DNA of 6,964 bases from positions 3,475,012 to 3,481,975 of the forward strand of contig NZ_CP053923.1 of NCBI RefSeq assembly GCF_014672695.1. Reading direction: 5' to 3'. Position 1 is the stretch's first letter; each line of letters opens with the position of its first letter. This DNA comes from Defluviicoccus vanus (GTDB lineage: Bacteria > Pseudomonadota > Alphaproteobacteria > Rhodospirillales > Defluviicoccaceae). The position numbers and the translations under genes are program-made. Shown piece by piece: positions 1 to 5,084 of this stretch. Below the pieces are notes generated by a model that ran no database searches, was not told where the DNA came from, and saw nothing but the letters and a program-made list of their open reading frames with translations.

Positions 1-603
1 GTGATCTTCAACGTTCTGCTGGGCGGTTTCGGCGGCGAGTCGGGCGGTCCGAGCACGGCGGTGAGCACCGCCGGCAAGTCGGTGAAGGCGGGCTCGGCCG
101 AGGACGCGGCGTTCATCATGAAGAACGCGAGCAAGGTCATCGTCATCCCCGGCTACGGCATGGCGGTGGCGCAGGCACAGCACGCGCTCCGCGAGATGGC
201 CGACAAGCTGAAGGAGCACGGCGTCGAGGTGAAGTACGCCATCCACCCGGTGGCGGGCCGCATGCCGGGGCACATGAACGTGCTGCTGGCGGAAGCCAAC
301 GTCCCCTACGACGAGGTGTTTGAACTCGAGGAGATCAACCACGAGTTCTCGACCGCCGACGTCGCCTACGTCATCGGCGCCAACGACGTCACCAACCCGT
401 CGGCGCGCACCGACAAGTCGTCCCCGATCTACGGCATGCCGATCCTCGATGCCGACAAGGCCGGCACCTGTCTGTTCATCAAGCGCTCGATGGCGTCGGG
501 CTACGCCGGCGTCGACAACCCGCTGTTCTTCAGCGACAAGACGATGATGCTGTTCGGCGACGCGAAGAAGATGACGGAAGAGATCGTCCAGGCGCTCGGC
601 TGA
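1..603 (+). CDS. pntB: NAD(P) transhydrogenase subunit beta, C-terminal part (5' end outside window)
   Basis: This is the 3' end of the membrane-bound proton-translocating transhydrogenase beta subunit, which couples hydride transfer from NADH to NADP+ to proton movement across the inner membrane. The 200 residues visible are essentially domain III, the cytoplasmic NADP(H)-binding domain. The seen motifs are VIPGYGMAVAQAQ (residues 48-60, nucleotide-binding turn), HPVAGRMPGHMNVLLAEA (82-99), GANDVTNPSA (126-135), and KRSMASGYAGVDNPLF (161-176), which matches the family's NADP-contacting KRS loop. Family members run to about 460 residues, so the reading frame must continue upstream of base 1; the first codon, GTG, is internal rather than a start. 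No membrane segments of domain II remain in view. Codon use is strongly GC-rich (one sampled 60-base line is 67% GC), unlike the gene that follows. The gene ends 41 bases before a strong terminator, so it is the last gene of its operon. Confidence 0.95.
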   Translation: MIFNVLLGGFGGESGGPSTAVSTAGKSVKAGSAEDAAFIMKNASKVIVIPGYGMAVAQAQHALREMADKLKEHGVEVKYAIHPVAGRMPGHMNVLLAEANVPYDEVFELEEINHEFSTADVAYVIGANDVTNPSARTDKSSPIYGMPILDADKAGTCLFIKRSMASGYAGVDNPLFFSDKTMMLFGDAKKMTEEIVQALG

Positions 604-644
604 GTTCCAGACTGAACCGACACCTCAATCAATCATGCGACCAG

Positions 645-667
645 CGGGGCCTTCGGGCCCCGTTTTT
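645..667 (+). terminator. Rho-independent terminator of pntB
   Basis: A perfect 7-bp GC stem (CGGGGCC pairing with GGCCCCG) closes a TTCG tetraloop and is followed directly by five T residues. It lies 41 bases after the pntB stop codon and separates the core metabolic operon from the accessory cassette that starts at 753. Confidence 0.88.
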
Positions 668-698
668 CGTTGGGGGCAATCCAGCGACGCGAGTCCCC

Positions 699-727
699 TT
701 TACTTCCCCCTCTCTGCGAGCAATAAT
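699..727 (+). promoter_or_regulatory. Candidate sigma70-type promoter for the DUF4062 gene
   Basis: TTTACT (699-704, 4 of 6 to TTGACA) and AATAAT (722-727, 5 of 6 to TATAAT) are separated by 17 bases. They sit in an AT-rich patch just after the pntB terminator and about 25 bases before the start codon at 753, so the leader would be short. Position and spacing fit; this is a consensus match only. Confidence 0.4.
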
Positions 728-752
728 TTTTTAGCTCGCGTGGGGAGCTTCC

Positions 753-2039
753 ATGACCGAAGAACGACGTCACTTCCGTATTTTCATCTCATCGCCAGGT
801 GATGTGGCGGAGGAGCGACAGATTGCGCGCGATCTGGTAAAAAAGCGATTCCCGTACAAACCGCACTACAAGAAGTACGCCACGTTCGAGGCAGTAAGCT
901 GGGACGACCCCGATTCCGGTACTCCGATGCTTGGTAATCTGCGTCCCCAGGAGTGTGTGAATCGCTTTGGTCCCCGTCCTTCGAAATGCGACATAGTTGT
1001 TTTGATCCTGTGGTCGCGCATGGGCACACCGCTTCCCGAGGATTGCGTCAAGGAGGATGGCACGCGCTACCTGTCGGGAACCGAGTGGGAATTCGAGGAC
1101 GCTATAAACGCAAGCCCCGCGCCGCAACTACTAATCTACCGCCGGACCGAAGAACCTATGATGAAGATTGGCGATCCGGAAGCGGAGGAGAAAACGCGAC
1201 AATTCAGTTTAGTCAACCAATTTTTTACTAGCTTCAAGTCGGCCGATGGCTCACTTCGTCATAGTTTCACTCCGTACAATACCGTGGAGGCCTTCACTAG
1301 ACGGTTAGAGGAAGACCTTGAGCACGTGCTGTGTATATATCTAGAGCACGTTGAGGCAAGGAAGAAGGGCAACAATGAAGCGAAACTCCAGTCCTTTGAG
1401 TCGTCATCCATACTGTGGTGGAAAGCTGCGCTTGAGAGGGCTGCGTCTGTTGCTGCAATTCGGCGCCGAAATGGGCCTAGGATCGGAACTGGCTTCGCTG
1501 TCCGTGCCGGCGATGTCGGGGTCAAGCCTGAGAATGCCGTCCTCTTGTTGACAGCATTCTACCTTGTGAATACAGAATCTGCATACCGTGGGCTGACGCC
1601 CGAGCAAGCCAGTGTGAGCTTTGAAGGGACAGACACAATAACCAAGACAATAAGTGAAATCTCAGTTCGTAAAGTTTTATCCCAATCGCCAGTCTTCGAC
1701 GGTGCGGGCTATTCGCTGTTGCAACTCGAGCATGTTCCTCCGGAGGTTACGCCGCTGCCTTTGGCGTTTGGCCTGCCTCCGGTCTCGGATCCTGTGAGCC
1801 TGATAGGGCACCCTGCGGGCGACGGGTTGCACATTGCGACCAACACGCTCTTGGATTATGAGGGGCCGCCCCGCGGAACCCCTCCTAACCCCGCACGGGT
1901 GCGAATTCATTATGATGTTCCGACGGCGCCTGGTTCAGGAGGAAGTCCCGTTTTCAATCAGGTCTGGGATGTAATAGGGATGCACTATGCGGCGCAAAAG
2001 TATTGCCAGCCCCTAATGAATCAGGATTACCAAAGCTGA
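753..2039 (+). CDS. DUF4062 (TIR-like) domain fused to a trypsin-like domain with a substituted triad; C-terminus frameshifted
   Basis: The start ATG is preceded by GGAG at 744-747, five bases away. Residues about 7-195 match DUF4062: FRIFISSPGDVAEER (8-22) is the family hallmark, followed by CDIVVLILWSRMGTPLP (79-95), a TEWEFEDAI helix (110-118) and a closing RLEEDLEHVL helix. DUF4062 is a TIR-like Rossmann-type domain found at the N-terminus of NACHT/STAND and other conflict proteins. Residues about 235-428 follow a trypsin-2/V8-type fold: GTGFAV (245-250), LLLTAFYLVN (264-273), SLLQLE (321-326), IGHPAG (351-356) and GSGGSPVFNQ (394-403). In my alignment by eye the catalytic His, Asp and Ser positions are Tyr270, Gly319 and Gly396, so it should be a pseudoprotease. 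The last residues after about 412 are out of frame; the family's ending is encoded up to 2134 in another frame. GC content is clearly lower than in pntB (42% in one sampled line), which suggests horizontal transfer. Confidence 0.88.
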   Translation: MTEERRHFRIFISSPGDVAEERQIARDLVKKRFPYKPHYKKYATFEAVSWDDPDSGTPMLGNLRPQECVNRFGPRPSKCDIVVLILWSRMGTPLPEDCVKEDGTRYLSGTEWEFEDAINASPAPQLLIYRRTEEPMMKIGDPEAEEKTRQFSLVNQFFTSFKSADGSLRHSFTPYNTVEAFTRRLEEDLEHVLCIYLEHVEARKKGNNEAKLQSFESSSILWWKAALERAASVAAIRRRNGPRIGTGFAVRAGDVGVKPENAVLLLTAFYLVNTESAYRGLTPEQASVSFEGTDTITKTISEISVRKVLSQSPVFDGAGYSLLQLEHVPPEVTPLPLAFGLPPVSDPVSLIGHPAGDGLHIATNTLLDYEGPPRGTPPNPARVRIHYDVPTAPGSGGSPVFNQVWDVIGMHYAAQKYCQPLMNQDYQS

Positions 2040-2134
2040 ACGGAAAGATAGGACTGCACTCGGCCGCAGAAGGCATTTGGATCCAGTCGATCATCGGAGA
2101 TATTTGTAGCAAAAATATTGTTTTGCCGGAGTAA
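1990..2134 (+). other. Out-of-frame C-terminal tail of the DUF4062-trypsin gene
   Basis: Read in the frame one base behind the main ORF, this stretch encodes a tail containing ESGLPKLNGKIGLHSAAEG followed by IWIQSI and ending at TAA 2132-2134. A PxLNG...EGIWIQSI ending after an IGxHxAG motif is what I recall as the normal close of trypsin-like domains in this family, so it belongs to the gene that starts at 753. One extra base between about 1990 and 2013 (candidate runs: GG 1991-1992, AAAA 1996-1999, CCCC 2010-2013) would restore a protein of about 460 residues. The final 16 or so residues of the 753-2039 ORF are therefore probably not native. Confidence 0.75.
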
Positions 2135-2185
2135 GTTTGTTCTGCGAGGGCCGCCGCGCCGGAGCCCTAAAGGGGGAACTGCGAG

Positions 2186-2518
2186 ATGATGAAAACCTGC
2201 TTCGTCGTCATGGGATTCGATACAAAGGTCGACTTCGCGACAGGCCGTAAGCTGAACCTCAATGCGACTTACCACAACCTTATCAAGCCGGCGGTCGAAG
2301 CCGCGGGGCTGCAATGCACCCGTGCCGACGAGATAACACACTCGGGGAACATCAACGTTCCCATGTATTTGAATATCCTGACGGCAGACGTCGTCATTGC
2401 CGATGTCTCCACCGCCAACTGCAACGCTTTCTACGAACTCGGCGTTCGCCACGCGCTGCGTCCCTCGACGACCATCATCATTTCGGAGGACGGGTATATA
2501 CTTTCCCGTTCGACATAA
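2186..2518 (+). CDS. Segment 1: TIR-like / nucleoside deoxyribosyltransferase-like N-terminal domain
   Basis: This ORF of 110 residues holds the front of the sensor/effector domain. Seen motifs: KTCFVVMGFD (3-12, first strand), YHNLIKPAVEAAGL (29-42, helix), RADEITHSG (46-54), ADVVIADVS (67-75, strand) and AFYELGVRHAL (81-91). Glu84 in FYELG lies where TIR NADases and deoxyribosyltransferases carry their catalytic Glu, so NAD+ or nucleotide N-glycosidic cleavage is possible; this is inference. Frame is lost at GGGTATATA (2492-2500): the last seven residues (YILSRST) are out-of-frame sequence, and the natural continuation is in the next segment. Confidence 0.75.
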   Translation: MMKTCFVVMGFDTKVDFATGRKLNLNATYHNLIKPAVEAAGLQCTRADEITHSGNINVPMYLNILTADVVIADVSTANCNAFYELGVRHALRPSTTIIISEDGYILSRST

Positions 2519-2796
2519 ATCAAATTGCCATTCGGAAGTATAAGCATCTCGGCGAAGACATCGGCGTGAGCGAGGCGAAGAGGTTCACGGCTGAGCTAAC
2601 AAGAGCGATCACAGAGCTTCTGGCCAAGACACCACCCGATGACGACAGCCCGGTCTACACCTTTCTTCCGCGCCTCAGGCGCCTGCGACTGCCGGACGAT
2701 CTCAAAGGGACCCCGCCTTCCCCGCCCTCGGTCGAGGCTCTCGTCGCCGCCGCCGCCGGCACGGAAGTCCCCCCGACGAGACGCACAGCGCGCTGA
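2497..2796 (+). pseudogene. Segment 2: end of the TIR-like domain and Pro/Ala-rich linker
   Basis: Reading one base behind segment 1, this piece continues with YTFPFDINQIAIRKYKHLG and a following helix (FTAELTRAITELLAK), the expected last strand and helix of the Rossmann-type domain. It is followed by a low-complexity linker rich in Pro, Leu and Ala. There is no start codon of its own in the right place. The frame ends at TGA 2794-2796, but a run of six C residues (2769-2774), if it were seven, would pass smoothly into segment 3 as VPPDETHSALMQKVDEA. Confidence 0.7.
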
Positions 2797-3038
2797 TGCA
2801 GAAGGTGGACGAGGCGCAACAACGAGAGGATTTCGTGCAAGCGAAGACGCTGTTGGGTGAGGTACGGGCGTTGCGGCCGAACGAGCCCTACATCATCCAG
2901 CGCCTTGCGTTGGTGACCTACAAGGCGAAGCAGGACTCGCCGGATAAGGAGATCGCCGCGCTCAGGGAGGCATGCGATCTGCTTTACGAACTGCACCCCG
3001 GAACCACCAACGATACGGAAACGCTCGGTCTCTGGGGG
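2775..3038 (+). pseudogene. Segment 3: first TPR-type repeats
   Basis: This frame encodes amphipathic helices of TPR character: MQKVDEAQQREDFVQAKTLL, RPNEPYIIQRLALVTYKA and a long helix ending in CDLLYELHPG, then TNDTETLGLWG. An ATG at 2796 overlaps the stop of the previous frame (ATGA-like coupling), but it is probably an internal Met. The sense continues only to the G5 run at 3034-3038; beyond it this frame turns into Arg/Ser-rich shadow sequence up to 3548 and should not be translated as real protein. Confidence 0.7.
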
Positions 3039-3610
3039 CGGTCCACAAGCGGCTGTGGGAGAAAGCGAGGGATGAGGTCGCCCTCGACAAGGCGATCCGC
3101 AGTTATGAACGCGGATTTTACCTCTGCAATGACTACTACAACGGGATCAATTTCGCTTTCCTGCTCAACATCCGCGCGGCGCATGCCCTCGACTTGGCAC
3201 GGACGTCGGCTGACCCTTCTTCGGTTGCCTTGCGGCGTGCAGCCGCAATCGCCGACTTTGTCCAGGCTCGGCGGGTGCGTGAGGAGGTCGTCTCGATCTG
3301 TGAGCGCTGGCTCGACGCCAACCCCGCCCCCGAGGCAGAAACGGCCATCGGGGCGAAAGTACAGTACCTCAAGAGCAAGTACTGGGTCTTGGCTTCGATG
3401 GCAGAGGCGTATCTTGGCATGGGCCAGGACGCAAAAGCAGAAGAAGTCTACACGGTCGTATACTCGATCGCGCCCGAGTCCTGGATGGTTACGACCTCCA
3501 GAGAACAGCGCGCGAAGCTCGCTGCTCTGCTCGCGGACCCACCCTTGAAGTACATTACGGTGGTGGACGCTCTGCACCGATCGGTGGGCGAAGCAGCAGC
3601 GTCCGCCTGA
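3038..3610 (+). pseudogene. Segment 4: C-terminal TPR-type repeats
   Basis: After the G5 run the natural frame reads AVHKRLWEKARDEVALDKAI, then a block YNGINFAFLLNIRAAHALDL, and later KYWVLASMAEAYLGMGQDAK, and ends with TGA 3608-3610. All are helix pairs of TPR type. The pattern of a GxxxKRLW-like helix, a YERGF helix, then GINFAFLL is the part that most resembles the central regulatory region of ASK1. The codon bias is GC-rich and closer to pntB than to the DUF4062 gene. No terminator with a T-run follows. Confidence 0.78.
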
Positions 3611-3740
3611 GGAAACGCAGCGGCGTGGGGAGGGCGGTCGAGCGACCTTCACCACTTGCGCTTCAACCGGTCGCGCTCGGATGTCCTTGCTTCGAGGGCG
3701 GACTGCAGGAGGTCGCGCCGAGAGCGACGCCTGCAGCCTC

Positions 3741-3780
3741 GCGATCCCGAAACACGCCATGCCGTGACACTCGGGATCGC
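3741..3780. repeat. 10-bp perfect inverted repeat within a larger foldable region
   Basis: GCGATCCCGA (3741-3750) and TCGGGATCGC (3771-3780) are perfect inverted copies around a 20-base loop that itself contains CACG...CGTG (3753-3756 and 3763-3766). Outside, CCTGCAGCC (3730-3738) faces GGCCTGCAGG (3791-3800) and pairs with one bulge, and a further CTGCAGG lies at 3703-3709. Together they could form a hairpin or cruciform of about 70 bases. There is no T-run, so it is not a standard terminator. It could be a structured RNA, a recombination site or a decayed mobile-element end. Confidence 0.6.
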
Positions 3781-3836
3781 GGACGATACTGGCCTGCAGG
3801 TGGGGTTGCGGAGGCGCAACGATAGGACTGCATAAC

Positions 3837-3854
3837 GTAAACGTCATGTAAACG
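3837..3854. promoter_or_regulatory. GTAAACG direct repeats, possible operator
   Basis: GTAAACG occurs at 3837-3843 and again at 3848-3854, offset by 11 bases, which is about one helical turn, so a dimeric regulator could bind both on one face. The first copy lies within ACGTAAACGT, a sequence that recalls ACGTnnACGT-type sites of MerR-family regulators in alphaproteobacteria. That is a loose resemblance. The repeats are about 100 bases upstream of the ORF at 3955. Confidence 0.3.
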
Positions 3855-3940
3855 CCGTCTCGTTGCTGAACATCCTGATTTATAAGCATTGTCCGGTCGC
3901 CTTGTGGGGGCGATGGGCCGTGTCGCCTCCCGCAACCAAC

Positions 3941-3946
3941 AGGAGG
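3941..3946 (+). promoter_or_regulatory. Consensus Shine-Dalgarno AGGAGG
   Basis: A full AGGAGG is eight bases from ATG 3955 and two bases from ATG 3949, both in the same frame. The spacing favours 3955 as the start. It is the strongest ribosome binding site in the window and suggests that the following ORF was once a well-expressed gene. Confidence 0.6.
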
Positions 3947-3954
3947 AAATGACA

Positions 3955-4326
3955 ATGGCCACATTCATCGGTAGTCTCCAGGATTTTTCGCACATTCTTG
4001 TGGGCGATGGCGTGTCTGGTCATGCGGACACTTCGAAGAACGGCGTTTGGAGGCAACGTCTGCAACGTCGACGGCTTGATGTCAACGGCGGAGCAATTCT
4101 GGGCCACTGTAGCGGAGTCAAAGCAGGCCATTTGGGCGAGAGCGGTGCAATCACGGCAAGGGGCCCGATCGGGCCCCTTGCCGTGCGTCGGCTTTGCCTC
4201 GGGGATCAGGGCTTGCTGGTTTCGCCGGTCTCGGGATCGACGGTCTCGGCGGTGGTCTGGTTTTGCTCCGCCCGATCGGCTGCGGTGGGGGGACGACGAC
4301 GTCCGGCGGATTGCTTCAACCGGTAG
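3955..4326 (+). CDS. Unrecognised ORF, probably a gene front truncated by the IS21 element
   Basis: I do not recognise this gene. It begins MATFIGSLQDFSHILVGDG behind a perfect AGGAGG. Codons up to base 4107 (about 51 residues) lie outside the insertion sequence; from 4108 the frame reads through the IS end, the 34-base palindrome and the antisense of istB until a stop at 4324-4326, so the last 70 or so residues are not native. The first 30 residues look plausible as protein; after that the composition becomes Arg/Gln-rich (RQRLQRRRLDV), and a further frameshift is possible. The rest of the gene is not found on the right side of the element within this window. Confidence 0.3.
   Translation: MATFIGSLQDFSHILVGDGVSGHADTSKNGVWRQRLQRRRLDVNGGAILGHCSGVKAGHLGESGAITARGPIGPLAVRRLCLGDQGLLVSPVSGSTVSAVVWFCSARSAAVGGRRRPADCFNR
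4108..4130 (+). repeat. IS21 terminal inverted repeat, istB side
   Basis: TGTAGCGGAGTCAAAGCAGG followed by CCA begins with TG as expected for the family. A weaker second copy of the GCGGTG...GGC pattern follows around 4139-4160. These are the expected transposase-binding repeats. Confidence 0.65.
4152..4185. repeat. 34-base perfect palindrome inside the IS end
   Basis: CACGGCAAGGGGCCC, then GATC, then the exact reverse complement of the first 15 bases. As RNA it makes a 15-bp stem with a GATC loop on either strand. It lies between the IS end and the istB stop codon. Neither side has a T-run, so an intrinsic terminator of the usual kind is not supported, but it could block transcription or translation crossing the element boundary. 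Confidence 0.85.
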
Positions 4327-5084
4327 CTGTCGCCGTTCATGGTGAGGATATGGACGTGGTGGGTCAGGCGGTCGAGCAGCGCGCCGGTGAGCCGTTCCGA
4401 TCCCAGCACCGAGGTCCAGTCCTCGAACGGCAGATTGGAGGTGACGAGGGTCGAGCCGCGCTCGTAGCGCTGGGAGAACACCTCGAACAGAAGTTCCGCC
4501 CCGGTCGGCGACAGCGGCAGGTAACCGAGTTCGTCGACGATGAGCAACATCACCGACTGGAGATCGCGTTGCAGCTTCAGCAAGCGGCGCTCGTCACGCG
4601 CCTCCATCAACTGGTGCACGAGGGCGGCCGCGGTGGTGAAGGCGACGGTGAACCCCTTCTGGCAGGCGGCAAGAGCGAGGGCGAGCCCGACATGGGTCTT
4701 GCCGGTGCCACTGTTGCCGAGCGCGATGACGTTCTCCCGGCGCAGGATGAACTCGCAGCGGGCCAGCTCGAGCACCAGCATCTTGTTGAGGCTGGGAATC
4801 GCGGTGAAGTCGAAGGTGTCGAGGCTTTTGACCGCCGGGAAGCGTGCTGCCTTGATCCGCCGCTCGACCATTCGGCGTTCTCGGTCGATCAGTTCGAGTT
4901 CCACCAGGCGCAGCAGATAGCGGGGATGATCGACGCCGTCGCGTGCGCATTCGCGGGCGATCTTGTCGTATTCCCGCAGAACGGTCGGCAGCTTCAACTG
5001 CTTGAGGTGATGCGCCAGCAGAACCTGCGGTGTGCCGCTTGTCGTTCCCGCCGGCATCGCATCAGCGCCCGCCTTGCCGGTCAT
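4206..5084 (-). CDS. istB: IS21 transposition helper ATPase IstB
   Basis: This intact 292-residue protein is the AAA+ ATPase that binds target DNA and stimulates the IstA transposase. Walker A is GNSGTGKTH (123-131) and Walker B is LLIVDELGYLPL (180-191), with Asp184 and Glu185 as the magnesium and catalytic pair; the N-terminal HHLKQLKLPTVLREY segment (25-39) and the RLTHHVHILTMNGDSYR motif near the C-terminus are typical. The usual family length is about 250-270 residues, so the start may be at Met10 (MPAGTTSG) rather than the ATG at 5084. However, the upstream ATG overlaps the istA stop by four bases (5081-5084), the usual translational coupling in this family, so I kept it. The tail after the DNA-binding part is Glu/Thr-rich. 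Nothing seems broken in it. Confidence 0.95.
   Translation of the reverse strand: MTGKAGADAMPAGTTSGTPQVLLAHHLKQLKLPTVLREYDKIARECARDGVDHPRYLLRLVELELIDRERRMVERRIKAARFPAVKSLDTFDFTAIPSLNKMLVLELARCEFILRRENVIALGNSGTGKTHVGLALALAACQKGFTVAFTTAAALVHQLMEARDERRLLKLQRDLQSVMLLIVDELGYLPLSPTGAELLFEVFSQRYERGSTLVTSNLPFEDWTSVLGSERLTGALLDRLTHHVHILTMNGDSYRLKQSAGRRRPPTAADRAEQNQTTAETVDPETGETSKP

Larger units (their letters stand above)
2186..3610 (+). pseudogene. ASK1-like TIR-like plus TPR regulatory protein, interrupted by three frameshifts
   Basis: Four consecutive reading-frame segments join into one protein of about 474 residues. The start ATG at 2186 has AGGGGGA at 2171-2177, eight bases upstream; an adjacent ATG at 2189 is also possible. 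Segment joins are near 2492-2500, 2769-2774 and 3034-3038, and each is repaired by one added base. Residues about 3-150 form a TIR-like/deoxyribosyltransferase-like Rossmann domain, then comes a Pro/Ala-rich linker, then helical TPR-type repeats. The order of domains, the AFYELGVRH block and a YNGINFAFLL block in the repeats resemble, from memory, the N-terminal and central regulatory region of animal ASK1 (MAP3K TRAF-binding type, formerly DUF4071). Bacterial proteins of this type have been seen near conflict genes. It starts 51 bases after the corrected end of the DUF4062 gene, so the two probably share a transcript. Whether it is truly broken or only mis-sequenced is open. Confidence 0.8.
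3611..3948. other. Intergenic region without a recognised gene
   Basis: I see no convincing coding frame on either strand. The region holds a large inverted-repeat structure (3703-3800), a pair of GTAAACG repeats (3837-3854) and the Shine-Dalgarno of the next ORF. On the - strand a short tail reading SALEARTSERDRLKRKW stops at 3649-3651 and looks protein-like, but it has no domain and is not supported upstream, so it is at most the remnant of a lost gene. Confidence 0.5.

Noticed and set aside
3041..3548. Continuation of the 2796 frame to 3548
   Set aside because: After the G5 run this frame becomes Arg/Ser-rich shadow sequence, while the TPR sense moves to the frame ending at 3610.
3636..3650. 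Small hairpin GGTC-GAGC-GACC after the second cassette gene as terminator
   Set aside because: Only four base pairs and no T-run.
3652..3740. Minus-strand tail reading SALEARTSERDRLKRKW
   Set aside because: Protein-like at its end, but upstream it turns into Arg-rich sequence overlapping the inverted repeat, and no start or domain is found; kept only as a remark.
3863..3886. TTGCTG and TATAAG as a promoter for the ORF at 3955
   Set aside because: The spacer is only 12 bases, too short for a sigma70 promoter.
2984..3964. Long - strand ORF of 326 residues
   Set aside because: It lies mostly opposite the clear TPR segments and continues through the hairpin region; no coherent domain is visible.
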